DNA of 53,260 nt from Chloroflexi bacterium AL-N1. GTDB taxonomy: Bacteria; Chloroflexota; Chloroflexia; Chloroflexales; Roseiflexaceae. Where the stretch lies: contig WYDT01000048.1 in the NCBI GenBank assembly GCA_013122435.1, positions 1 to 53,260 of the forward strand. The letters are read 5' to 3'. The notes beneath the pieces were generated by a model. The model ran no database searches. It saw nothing but the letters and a program-made list of their open reading frames with translations, and was not told the DNA's origin. Positions 18,532 to 27,687 of this stretch are shown here, in pieces (positions within the stretch are counted from its first letter, which is position 1; each line of letters opens with the position of its first letter). Both the position numbers and the translations under genes were made by a program.

Positions 18532-19584
18532 CTAGCGTGACGCGCGTTCGCCTTTGAGACGTATGGTCTGACCTGAGCGTGCCGACTCCTCGGCAGCTTC
18601 TACCACCGCGAGACTCCGATACCCGTCATCAAAACTTGGGTAGGGCAATTGCCGATCGCGTATTGCTGAGGCAAAGTGAGCGAGTGCCACGCTAAAGGAT
18701 GGCTCACTGGTTGGGGCGCTCAGGCGTTGACGTAAATACGGACTCAATACCACGTTGGTAAGCCCTGATCGGAGTTGTTCAAACCGACTACCGTTCGAGC
18801 GTGTGCTGGTGATATTGGCATTCCAACCACGCTGTCGATCAATGGTCAGTTTGCCTTCCGTACCATAGATTTCAAAACGATCCTCGTTGGTTGTACACAT
18901 TGAGAAAAAGGATTGTACGGCTACACCATTGGCCAATTGAAATTGCACTAACGCAGTGTCGTCCTCTGTTCGCTGAGAGTGTATATCGGCACGTACTTGG
19001 TCAATGGTTGTGCCAAAGAGAAAGTGCAGGAGATCGATGTGGTGCGAAGCCAGGTCCAGCAGCACCCCACCGCCGCTGTGTCGTTGTTGTTTCCACGGAG
19101 GCAGGTTCCGTGCTGCAGAGGTAAATACGGTTCGCATACTGACGATGTCGCCAATGGTGTTACGCTGCAAAGCACGTTGTGCGGCCTGATGCAACTTGTT
19201 AAAGCGATAGTTGAAGCCCATCATTCCCACAACATTTGCTCTTTTCCACTCGTCGATCACTGGTCGGGCCTCAGCCAGACTCGTCGCAAGCGGTTTCTCA
19301 ACATACACGTGTTTGCCATGCTGAAGCGCTTCATGCGCGATCCTTGCATGGAGTGCCGTAGGCAGACAGATGACCACAGCATCAATATCATCACGACGCA
19401 ATAGTTGCTCATGGCTTGCAAGTGCTATCGTGTCCGGTGCACGCTGCGATGCTTCATCACGCCGTTGGGCATCTGTTTCCGCCAGGGCGACGAGTCTGGC
19501 ATTAGGTAGTTTGGTGAGAATGGCGAGGTGGACGGTCTGCACAATCCGTCCACAGCCAATTAATCCAATCCGAACTGGAGTCAT
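18532..19584 (-). CDS. Gfo/Idh/MocA-family NAD(P)-dependent sugar dehydrogenase
   Basis: This 350-aa oxidoreductase has an N-terminal Rossmann fold starting IGLIGCGRIVQTVHLAIL and the family lysine motif VEKPLA near 94-99. The C-terminal half is the usual mixed alpha/beta dimerisation domain, including GGVLLDLASHHIDLLHFLFG near 170. In glycan clusters such enzymes oxidise or epimerise nucleotide sugars (3-keto, uronic or amino sugars), and that is the likely role here. The ATG at 19584 was chosen because AAGGAAGCAAGGA lies directly upstream. A longer frame to 19614 would overlap the preceding gene's stop and adds a non-conserved basic leader. The substrate is not known. Confidence 0.88.
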   Translation of the reverse strand: MTPVRIGLIGCGRIVQTVHLAILTKLPNARLVALAETDAQRRDEASQRAPDTIALASHEQLLRRDDIDAVVICLPTALHARIAHEALQHGKHVYVEKPLATSLAEARPVIDEWKRANVVGMMGFNYRFNKLHQAAQRALQRNTIGDIVSMRTVFTSAARNLPPWKQQRHSGGGVLLDLASHHIDLLHFLFGTTIDQVRADIHSQRTEDDTALVQFQLANGVAVQSFFSMCTTNEDRFEIYGTEGKLTIDRQRGWNANITSTRSNGSRFEQLRSGLTNVVLSPYLRQRLSAPTSEPSFSVALAHFASAIRDRQLPYPSFDDGYRSLAVVEAAEESARSGQTIRLKGERASR

Positions 19585-19607
19585 TCCTTGCTTCCTTTTC
19601 CGACTGA

Positions 19608-21128
19608 CTACCACGCACGCTCAGGATCATTCACTGCACGTTCCTGAAGTTTGGGATGTGGATCGTCCGTATGTGGATGATCCGGCTTGTGTCCATCCTC
19701 GTGCTCGGCACGTGATTGCATTTCTTCTTTGGTGAACTCTTCGTAGTAGGAGCGCTCGGTGTTGACTTCCCACAGGTCGTGTTGTTCGCCAAGGATGTTT
19801 TGTACGGCCAACATCCCGGTCAACATCGAGTGGTCCTGATTGTTATAGCGATGCATGCCGTTACGACCAATCGTCTGGAGATTCTCAAATGTTGTAAGGT
19901 ACTCACGAATAGTCTCGACATGTTCGCGGTAGGTGCCATCGTATACCGGGTAGGCTTTGAGTTGGCGGATGATGTAGCCATCTTCCACGTCAGCAGCACG
20001 TGCAAGGCCAAGCTGTTCGATTTCGCGTTTGGCTAGTTCGATCAAGTCTTGGTCATCCATGGTCCATAGGTCGTCGTCTTCATTACAGAAGTATTCCATG
20101 CCCAGGCTGGTGCGACTGAGATCGGGCACCATATGCGGACTCCAATTTTTGAAGTTCTGGATACGGCCAACTCTGACCTCTGGGCTGTGAATGTAGATCC
20201 AGTTGTCAGGGAAGGGATCTGGTTCGTTGATGATTAAACATACCTGCATGAAGTCACGGTAGTTGAGGCCATATGCTGCACGCAGCACCTTTTCTGGTGG
20301 TTGTGGGTCCATGCACAGAATAAGCTCATTGAGCGGCATACTGCTAATAAAATGGTCGGCATGGGCTTCGATTTTGCCCTCACCCTGTTGTACTGTGGCG
20401 CTAATGATTCGCCCATTCTGATGTCGTAGACCAACAATATCACTCTGAAGTTGGACAGTACCCCCCAGGCGTTCAATGCCATCCTGACAGTGTTCCCACA
20501 TCTGACCTGGCCCGAGGTTGGGGTATTGGAACTCCTCAATGAGGGTTTTGGTATTGTTGACTTTGAATAAGGCATTCATTACTGCAACGGTCAGGGAAAG
20601 CCCTTTGATACGCTGAGCTGCCCATTCGGCCTGGATGGCAGTACAAGGGATGCCCCACACTTTCTCGGTGTAGGTCTTGAAGAAGGTGCGGAACAGCCGC
20701 TCACCAAAACGATTGATAACCCATTCCTCAAAGTTGTCTTCCTTTGGCAATGGGCGCACATGTGCCTTGATATAACTAAACAGAATCAACAAACTCTCAA
20801 TAGGCCCAAGATTGGTAAGGGTGTTGGCTAAATTGAGCGGATATTTGTAGTAACGACCTTTGTAGTAAATACGTGAGAGACGTGGGCGCGTCATAAATTT
20901 GTCGCCCAGAACTTCGTGCCAGAACTCCTCAACTTCGGTGACCTTCGTGTAGAAACGATGTCCGCCGATATCATAACGATAGCCTTTGTATGATTCAGTG
21001 CGGGCAATGCCCCCCACAAGACGATCTTTCTCAAACACGGTAGGAAGTATGCCCTGCTTGGCAAGCTGGTAGGCAGCAGTGAGACCGGCGGGTCCAGCAC
21101 CAATAATAACGGCAGGGTAATGATTCAT
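19608..21128 (-). CDS. FAD-dependent amine-oxidase/Glf-like oxidoreductase
   Basis: This 506-aa flavoprotein starts with a dinucleotide-binding fold (VIIGAGPAGLTAAY, GxGxxG at 10-15) and continues with GGIARTESYKGYRYDIGGHRF. That pattern marks the protoporphyrinogen-oxidase / UDP-galactopyranose-mutase-like group found in many polysaccharide loci. It would act on a nucleotide sugar or lipid-linked sugar in the cytoplasm. The C-terminal 35 residues are strongly charged (Glu, His, Asp rich) and look like a lineage-specific tail. The ribosome site AGGAGAG is well placed. The gene lies 23 nt upstream of the Gfo/Idh/MocA gene in the same direction. Whether it makes a furanose sugar, as Glf does, cannot be decided. 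Confidence 0.84.
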   Translation of the reverse strand: MNHYPAVIIGAGPAGLTAAYQLAKQGILPTVFEKDRLVGGIARTESYKGYRYDIGGHRFYTKVTEVEEFWHEVLGDKFMTRPRLSRIYYKGRYYKYPLNLANTLTNLGPIESLLILFSYIKAHVRPLPKEDNFEEWVINRFGERLFRTFFKTYTEKVWGIPCTAIQAEWAAQRIKGLSLTVAVMNALFKVNNTKTLIEEFQYPNLGPGQMWEHCQDGIERLGGTVQLQSDIVGLRHQNGRIISATVQQGEGKIEAHADHFISSMPLNELILCMDPQPPEKVLRAAYGLNYRDFMQVCLIINEPDPFPDNWIYIHSPEVRVGRIQNFKNWSPHMVPDLSRTSLGMEYFCNEDDDLWTMDDQDLIELAKREIEQLGLARAADVEDGYIIRQLKAYPVYDGTYREHVETIREYLTTFENLQTIGRNGMHRYNNQDHSMLTGMLAVQNILGEQHDLWEVNTERSYYEEFTKEEMQSRAEHEDGHKPDHPHTDDPHPKLQERAVNDPERAW

Positions 21129-21260
21129 GCTTTCTCTCCTAACTGTAGTGCCGTGTAAATATCAATGTGAGTACAACACAGCAACAGAGTACTAAGTTAC
21201 GGTTGGAAATACCCACTCTCTACGCTGCACGGCGTATGTTTGTATTACAATTCTGTCAAC

Positions 21261-22280
21261 TTACTTTCGATGTTTTTCTATACTAAATCGGAGTATTCCG
21301 AGACCAAAGGCTAGACCACTGTACACGAAGTACAGCCAATGCCATGGAAGTACACGCACAGTAAACCATACTCCACGTTTGATCGTGAAGAAGCGATACA
21401 ACGCAGCATTGAGCCAGATAAGCAAGATGGCACAGATGGCGGATAACGTTAACATCCTGGGGCGTACTATTGCCGTAACCAGTGATGCGATCAGGCCATA
21501 GGCACACACGACACTCAATCGACTGGAACGCTGAAGATTGAGATCATTCGGGATCTGACCGGACCGTAGAATAAGATCAGTCCATGGAAGTGCTCGTTGA
21601 AAGAAATCGGTTTTGAGCATTGAAACGGCATCCCATCGTTTGAGATGTTTGATCTGTAGCTCCTTCATCAAACGAATTGTGTATCCATGTTCAACGAGTC
21701 GGTAGCCTAATTCGATATCTTCAATTGATGGTTTTTCGTACTGTTGATTGAATCCCCCTAACTCTAGAAATATCTCACGACGAATAGCACCACACGCGCC
21801 CCAAAAGGTGAACGCCTCTTCTCGGCCAGCCTGGTGTGTGTAGTGGTGTAGGAGATTGCGGTATTGAGAGAGAAAGTGTGGTTCTGAAGGGGTGTCGTCA
21901 TACGAGCCAATTAATGCTGCCATCTGTGGCATACGCTGGAATGCTGCTTGGACCTGTTGAACCGCATCAACAGGGATAGTGACATCGGCATCGACAAAGA
22001 ACAGGATGTCCCCTGTTGCACTCCGAGCACCGAGATTGCGGGCCTGCGCTGGCCCTCCTGGTGTTGACCGTTCGATCACCTGTGCGCCAACGTGGCGTGC
22101 GATCTCCCGCGAACCGTCGGTATCCCCATCGGCAATGACGATCAGTTCATGCGGTTTTGGATGTGCCTTGGTGATGCTTTCCAGACACTCATGGAAAGGC
22201 TTACCGCCATTGTAAACCGGCACGATTATCGATACCGTAGGTGTGCCATCGGATGGGGATGGCATATGCTTATTTTTCAT
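21261..22280 (-). CDS. Family 2 glycosyltransferase with C-terminal membrane anchor
   Basis: This 339-aa GT2 enzyme begins VSIIVPVYNGGKPFHECL. It shows the donor-site acidic residues in IVIADGDTDGS near 46-56 and a DxD motif in FFVDADVTIP near 94-103. The acceptor region has GGFNQQYEKPSIEDIELGYRL, the ED motif typical of membrane-associated GT2. Two hydrophobic segments (about 255-285 and 300-330) anchor the C-terminus. It is the first gene of this minus-strand block and is divergent from the SdrD-type gene. A purine-rich AGGGAGGA lies about 20 nt upstream of the ATG, too far for an ideal ribosome site, so the true start could be the in-frame ATG five codons on. Confidence 0.86.
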   Translation of the reverse strand: MKNKHMPSPSDGTPTVSIIVPVYNGGKPFHECLESITKAHPKPHELIVIADGDTDGSREIARHVGAQVIERSTPGGPAQARNLGARSATGDILFFVDADVTIPVDAVQQVQAAFQRMPQMAALIGSYDDTPSEPHFLSQYRNLLHHYTHQAGREEAFTFWGACGAIRREIFLELGGFNQQYEKPSIEDIELGYRLVEHGYTIRLMKELQIKHLKRWDAVSMLKTDFFQRALPWTDLILRSGQIPNDLNLQRSSRLSVVCAYGLIASLVTAIVRPRMLTLSAICAILLIWLNAALYRFFTIKRGVWFTVRVLPWHWLYFVYSGLAFGLGILRFSIEKHRK

Positions 22281-22652
22281 GATTTATCCGTTTGATATCC
22301 TCCCTATTAATTGAGTTGTATCCCCTTCCACAGTAGCAAAAATGAAGGTCAAAATACCTGAGGAGTGAGATATGTTCATTCCGGGATGCTTGTAGGGTAT
22401 GGATAATGTGCTACTTCGAGATGAAAGCTAGCGTAAGAGTTGTTGACGAAAGTGTCATATTGGGGGGTTTTTGGATCATTATCTTCTTCGTGAGAAGCAA
22501 TGCAATCTGCTTATTACAGACCGATACTAAGTTGTTTACTAGTGATCAGTTTGTATACGGTTCGGCTCCGGTAATGACATATATGTATTATCGATTTGAA
22601 TTAGTTCATTGGCTTTTTGGTTGTTCAATTCATCAATACGACGAGGATCTGC
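22281..22652. other. Divergent intergenic region
   Basis: This 372-bp AT-rich stretch separates the minus-strand GT2 gene from the plus-strand SdrD-type gene and must carry both promoters. Short open frames cross it, but none has a ribosome site or recognisable protein features. I could not single out a convincing promoter pair. Confidence 0.6.
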
Positions 22653-25600
22653 ATGCAACAACCCAACACGATTTATCGAAATTGTTTTATCTTTAGTACT
22701 CTTTTTGCAATTATTTTTTCCAGTCTCAGTGTCCGTTTTGTCCCATCCACTCGTGCGGCTGGTGTTATCACTGGGACAGTGTATCGTGACTTCAATGTTG
22801 ATGGCGCTCGTGGTACTCACGAACCAGGTATTGCTGGTGTCACAATCACAGCTTACGATGCGACAGGCACTGATCGAGGTTCTGCTACCAGCACTGCAAA
22901 TGGCACGTATTCGTTGTCTGCAAGCGGAACCGGCCCCTACCGCATTGAGTTTACTGGCTGGTCCAGTTTATTTCAGCCAAGCGCCTTTGGTGGCCAGAAT
23001 GATACAAGTGTCCAGTTTATTGCTGATGGAAATACATCCAGTATTGATTTTGCGCTCCACCATCCGGCTGATTATTGTGATTCGTCACCACGTATTGTTG
23101 TTACTTGTTTTGAGCGTAATGACAATAGTGGTTCAACGGCACCTGTTGTTGTTGACTATTCGTACAGTGCAAACGGAACAGGCGTAAGCAAGAATGTGGC
23201 GGCTCATGCTGACGACCTTGGCACTACCTACGGTTTGGCCTATCAACGCTCTACCAACCGCATCTATGCAGGAGCGTATCTGCGCCGTGGCGCGAGCTTC
23301 GGTAGCACTGACAGCACTGGTGCAATCTATATGATACAGGATCTTGATCCTAATACCGCGACACTCTTTATCGATCTCAACATCATTTCTGGTATTGACA
23401 CTGGAGTAAACCCACATCCTCGCGGTGTGTCAGGATATCAGTGGAATGTTGATACGGCTGCCTATGGTCAGGTAGGGAAAGTTGGTCTGGGAGATGTTGA
23501 GATTTCTGATGATGAAAGTGAACTCTATGCCATAAACCTGCATGACCGCTCATTGGTGGTCATGCCTTTTGGCCCTGGTGCGAGTGCTCCTGCCCCAGCA
23601 GATGTTGCTTCCTATACCATCCCTGTCCCTGCTTCTTGTAATGGAGATGATGGCAATCCCACAAACAACCCCGATCCTGTTGCAAGCGACTTTCGTCCCT
23701 TTGCGGTTGCTTATCAGGATGGGCAATTGTATGTGGGGGCTGTGTGTAGTGGACAAAGCACTGATCAGCGTGAGGACATGCACGCCTATGTCTTACAGTT
23801 TAATCCTCAGACAGATAGTTTCGCTGCAACACCCATATTAGAATTCGACCTTGATTATCCACGCCGTCATGTGAATAATGGTTTCTCTCCTGATACACGT
23901 GATGGTGAGTGGAACCCATGGAGCGATACCTGGCGCCCTGCAGGTCGTTATGGTAACAGTTTATGGGCTTACCCACAACCAATGTTTACCGATATTGAAT
24001 TTGATGCTGAAGGCTATATGATGCTGGGATTCCGCGATCGTCTGGCGGATCAGACGTTTGATAACAGCGATCCTGGTCCGGTCAACGGGACTTTGTATAG
24101 TACACGTCATGGTGGTGACTTGCTACTGGCCTGTCAGAATGGCGCCGGTGCGTGGCAACTGGAGTCAGGAGGAAGTTGTGGCTCTCGTACGACTGGCGAT
24201 CCCGATTCTGATCCGAGTGAACGGAATGATGACTCAGGTCCGGGTAATCGCGAATTCTACTATGACGAGCACTATGATCTTGACTTTAGTCCTGATTATC
24301 ACCGAGAAACTGGACTTGGTTCGTTTGCTCTTTTGCCGGGGAGCGGTCATTTGGTAGCGACAGTCTATGATACGTTTTCAACATTTGAGGCAGGAACCAC
24401 CGTTTTTAGTAACGTTGATGGATCACGTGACCGTGCCGTGCAGGTCTATCCACCTAGCTCGAGTTTTGGCAAGGCTGGTGGTCTTGGAGATGTTGAGCTG
24501 ATTTGTGCGGCTGCCCCCATCGAGATTGGTAATCGTGTCTGGCAAGATAGCAATCGGAATGGTGTTCAGGACGCTGGTGAGCCGTCAATCGCTGGTGTTA
24601 CTGTTCGTTTATATCAAAATGGAACTTTAATTAGTACAGCTATAACAAATGCGGATGGCATATATGATTTTAGTTCTGCAACTGGCACTGATACTACATT
24701 TGCAAAATATGGCTTGAATATCCAACCGAATACTGCCTATGAGATCCGTCTTGACAATGCCGCAAATTATGCAGGAAGCGGCCCGCTTGCTGGACTAGAG
24801 CTTACAACTGCTAACTCAACTGCATCACAGGGTCAGGATGATAGCAATGATTCTGATGCTGTTAACACGGTGAATCCAACTGGCTCTCCTACGGGTCAGT
24901 GGCCAGTAATTGTTCATACAACAGGAGCTGTGGGACATAATGCTCATACGTTAGATTTCGGTTTCCATGCTCCAGCCCCGACACCAACACCTACCAACAC
25001 GCCCACCCCAACGAATACCCCGGAACCGACGGCGACAAACACCCCGGAACCGACGGCGACGAACACGCCTATGCCCCCCACCGCGACACCAACGACCACG
25101 AATACGCCCGTACCAACATCAACTCCAACTGCTACACCAGTATCGACGCCAGTAACCTACAGCTTTGGTAATCAGGTTTGGTTTGATACCAACAATAATG
25201 GTCAAATCGATTCTGATGAAGTAGGTGTCGACGATGTAGTTGTTGAACTGTATATGGCTGGACCTGATGGACAGCCAACCGGCACACCAGTATCGACTAT
25301 GACAACCAGTGATGGCGGCTACTATCTCTTCACTGATCTTCTTGCAGGTGAATACGTTGTCGTTCTCCCCAGCAACAACTTCACAGACGATGCTGTTTTA
25401 GATGACTACCTCAGTAGTGGGACCACGGTAACTGGTGAAACACCTGCACCCGATCCAGACAATGATAGGGATCGCGATGATAATGGTACCCACCAAACAA
25501 GCAGTGCCTTCAGTGATGCGGTTATAAGCGCGCCTGTCACGCTCGGTGGTGCCCCTGAATCTATTGGAGAGCCAAACACACCGGGACATCCCGATAGCAC

Positions 25601-26468
25601 CCCTGACGCGAATAGTAATTACACGGTTGACTTCGGTTTCTACACACTAGAATTGGGTAATCGGGTCTGGTACGATGACAATAATGATGGTCAGATTGAC
25701 CCAACAGAAGATGGTGTGGCACATGTAGAAGTGTATCTCTACGCTGATGCAGACGATGATGGCGAACCAGATGGTGAACCCATTGCCACTACAACGACGG
25801 ATTCCGACGGCATATACACATTCACTGGACTACCCGAGGGTACTTATATTGTTGAAATCGCTCCACCAACTGGCTATGGAAGTAGTAGCGGTACAGGTGA
25901 TGGAGACCAGCGTGATGGTCCGTATGAGGAAGCTCCTGACCCAGATGATGACATTGATAATGATGATAATGGCACAGGACATGACAGTGGTCGTATACGG
26001 AGCACCACCATTACGTTGCAGCCAGGAGATGAACCCGAAATAACACCGGATCAGGGGCGCAGCACGAATCTTACAGTGGGATTTGGATTAATCCGTGTCG
26101 ATGACCCTACTGCTATCATCCTGACACGTTTCACTGCAACACGCAGACAAGAGCAGATAGACATTCGCTGGACCACCAGTGCCGAAGTCAACACGTGGGG
26201 CTATCATCTCTATCGTAGCACTGATGGAACATGGGCGAATGCTGCACAAGTGACAGAGCAGATCATACTAGCATATGGGCGTGGTCGAGGTGGCGCTGAC
26301 TATCGCTGGATCGATCAAACGCTGCCAGCCGATGCTACCACGACATACACCTATTGGTTGGTCGAGGTAGAGCTTAACGGAACAATGCAGCAGTATGGAC
26401 CAGCAATGGTACCTATTGAGCCCACTGCGTCAAATTACCAGGTGTTTTTGCCCTTCCTCATCCGTTAA
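22653..26468 (+). CDS. Secreted SdrD-type repeat surface protein
   Basis: This 1271-aa protein is predicted to be exported and to sit on the cell surface. A signal peptide (hydrophobic CFIFSTLFAIIFSSLSV near 11-27, likely cleaved around TRAA) is followed by a first SdrD_B-type domain and a roughly 500-residue region with repeated strand patterns that may form a beta-propeller. Three more SdrD_B domains follow, each with a calcium-loop pattern such as DSNRNGVQDAGE, DTNNNGQIDSDE and DDNNDGQIDPTE. A Pro-Thr-rich linker of about 60 residues lies between the second and third. The C-terminal domain ends YQVFLPFLIR, the FLP/YLP-type tail seen on many secreted Chloroflexota proteins. The ATG at 22653 has GAGGATC upstream. 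Its position within the glycan cluster suggests it may be displayed with or modified by that glycan, which is an inference. It is the only plus-strand gene in the cluster. Confidence 0.88.
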   Translation: MQQPNTIYRNCFIFSTLFAIIFSSLSVRFVPSTRAAGVITGTVYRDFNVDGARGTHEPGIAGVTITAYDATGTDRGSATSTANGTYSLSASGTGPYRIEFTGWSSLFQPSAFGGQNDTSVQFIADGNTSSIDFALHHPADYCDSSPRIVVTCFERNDNSGSTAPVVVDYSYSANGTGVSKNVAAHADDLGTTYGLAYQRSTNRIYAGAYLRRGASFGSTDSTGAIYMIQDLDPNTATLFIDLNIISGIDTGVNPHPRGVSGYQWNVDTAAYGQVGKVGLGDVEISDDESELYAINLHDRSLVVMPFGPGASAPAPADVASYTIPVPASCNGDDGNPTNNPDPVASDFRPFAVAYQDGQLYVGAVCSGQSTDQREDMHAYVLQFNPQTDSFAATPILEFDLDYPRRHVNNGFSPDTRDGEWNPWSDTWRPAGRYGNSLWAYPQPMFTDIEFDAEGYMMLGFRDRLADQTFDNSDPGPVNGTLYSTRHGGDLLLACQNGAGAWQLESGGSCGSRTTGDPDSDPSERNDDSGPGNREFYYDEHYDLDFSPDYHRETGLGSFALLPGSGHLVATVYDTFSTFEAGTTVFSNVDGSRDRAVQVYPPSSSFGKAGGLGDVELICAAAPIEIGNRVWQDSNRNGVQDAGEPSIAGVTVRLYQNGTLISTAITNADGIYDFSSATGTDTTFAKYGLNIQPNTAYEIRLDNAANYAGSGPLAGLELTTANSTASQGQDDSNDSDAVNTVNPTGSPTGQWPVIVHTTGAVGHNAHTLDFGFHAPAPTPTPTNTPTPTNTPEPTATNTPEPTATNTPMPPTATPTTTNTPVPTSTPTATPVSTPVTYSFGNQVWFDTNNNGQIDSDEVGVDDVVVELYMAGPDGQPTGTPVSTMTTSDGGYYLFTDLLAGEYVVVLPSNNFTDDAVLDDYLSSGTTVTGETPAPDPDNDRDRDDNGTHQTSSAFSDAVISAPVTLGGAPESIGEPNTPGHPDSTPDANSNYTVDFGFYTLELGNRVWYDDNNDGQIDPTEDGVAHVEVYLYADADDDGEPDGEPIATTTTDSDGIYTFTGLPEGTYIVEIAPPTGYGSSSGTGDGDQRDGPYEEAPDPDDDIDNDDNGTGHDSGRIRSTTITLQPGDEPEITPDQGRSTNLTVGFGLIRVDDPTAIILTRFTATRRQEQIDIRWTTSAEVNTWGYHLYRSTDGTWANAAQVTEQIILAYGRGRGGADYRWIDQTLPADATTTYTYWLVEVELNGTMQQYGPAMVPIEPTASNYQVFLPFLIR

Positions 26469-26487
26469 GTACCGCTTACTCAAACAC

Positions 26488-26521
26488 AAAAGACGTAGCC
26501 AGTTATGGCTGCGTCTTTTTT
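26488..26521 (+). terminator. Rho-independent terminator of the SdrD-type gene
   Basis: The stem AGACGTAGCCA / TGGCTGCGTCT (one G-U wobble) closes a GTTA loop and is followed by a run of T. It lies 20 nt beyond the stop codon. Because the A-rich 5' side mirrors the T run, it could also stop transcripts from the convergent minus-strand gene. Confidence 0.9.
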
Positions 26522-26591
26522 CACGAATAGAAATTGTACCAGACCATCAGGCTTTTTCAGACGAGAGAGACTGGCTCAGGTTAAATACGCA

Positions 26592-27593
26592 TCATTGCCG
26601 CGTCTGTGGTTGGTATTGCTCCTGATCTGTTTGCGATAGCGCAGTTGCTGGTGGCACATTTCCCAGTGGATAGCGCAACGATATCAGGAAGCCAACAATA
26701 ATATGTTCAATGTTAATAATAAGGAAAAGCGCCGAAAGCGTAATCGCTAATTCTTCCGCATAGCCATAGAGTCCCAGCACCACAATAAGCACCGCATCAC
26801 GAACTCCTACCCCCGAGATACTGATCGGCAGAGCCTGCAAGATTGCGATGAGTGCAGTTGATGAAACGACCGCAAGCATTGGCACGTTATTCAGATGTAG
26901 TGCCAGGAAGAGCAGATAGATGCGATAAATCGTGATTGATGCGGACCCGATGGATAAAACGAGCAATTGAGCAAGCAATACTGGTCGTAATGTAAGCGTC
27001 GCAAACTGATCGCGCCAACGCTCGATGAGTGCACGCACCCGCTTTGGCATGATCGGCAGGGTGCGATTCATCAACCAGTCGCGTGGGCCACGTGCCATTA
27101 AAATAGGCGTTCCAAAAATAAAGATCCCACCGACGATCAGTGCGGGTAATTGTAACGCTTGTGGAAATACATCGATGAATACGATCAACCCTAACAACGC
27201 GAGAACGGCCATAACGACAAAGTCAAACAATCGATCCAGCAGGATGCTAAAGAGTGATGGTGCCAGTGGCTGTCCTCGTTCGCGGAGATACCAACCCTTG
27301 ACGAAATCGCCTGACTGACCGGGGGTTGTTGCGCCAAGAAACAAGCCAATCATATAGAGATTCATCGATTGGAGGAGTGGCGGTGCTTCAACGTTGAGTT
27401 CCCGCATCAGCAGGTTCCAGCGCCACGCTTTGACAAAGATAAAAGCTGGAAACAGAGCCAGCGAGATAATGAGCGGAAACAAATCAAGCGATCCAAAAGC
27501 CGCCGCAATTTCACTAAAATCACTTGTCAACAAAAAATATACCAGCAGAGCTGGTCCGATCAGACGTAACAACCAGCGCATATAGATATTCAT
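26592..27593 (-). CDS. Flippase-like membrane protein (LPG-synthase TM / UPF0104 family)
   Basis: This 333-aa protein has about eight membrane segments and the family features of the lysylphosphatidylglycerol-synthase transmembrane region. These include ALFPAFIFVKAWRWNLLM near 46-63, GLFLGATTPGQSGDFVKGWYLRERG near 88-112 and a C-terminal GVGVRDAVLIVVLGLYG. Members of this group are thought to move or handle polyprenyl-linked substrates and often sit beside polyprenyl-phosphate glycosyltransferases, as here. The length is typical of the stand-alone form without the catalytic MprF domain. The start has a weak GAGATA site; a second in-frame Met four codons later is an alternative. Confidence 0.85.
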   Translation of the reverse strand: MNIYMRWLLRLIGPALLVYFLLTSDFSEIAAAFGSLDLFPLIISLALFPAFIFVKAWRWNLLMRELNVEAPPLLQSMNLYMIGLFLGATTPGQSGDFVKGWYLRERGQPLAPSLFSILLDRLFDFVVMAVLALLGLIVFIDVFPQALQLPALIVGGIFIFGTPILMARGPRDWLMNRTLPIMPKRVRALIERWRDQFATLTLRPVLLAQLLVLSIGSASITIYRIYLLFLALHLNNVPMLAVVSSTALIAILQALPISISGVGVRDAVLIVVLGLYGYAEELAITLSALFLIINIEHIIVGFLISLRYPLGNVPPATALSQTDQEQYQPQTRQ

Positions 27594-27687
27594 AAGTGGT
27601 ATCTCGACTCAAATAGCATAAGCTAATACGAAAGGTGATGTAATCCTCTACAGCTTTGTTTGAGTACGAGTTGTGTCCTCGCTTTAC

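Noticed and set aside
22406..22696. 96-residue open frame before the SdrD-type gene
   Set aside because: It overlaps the SdrD signal peptide coding region in another frame, has no ribosome site and shows no family features.
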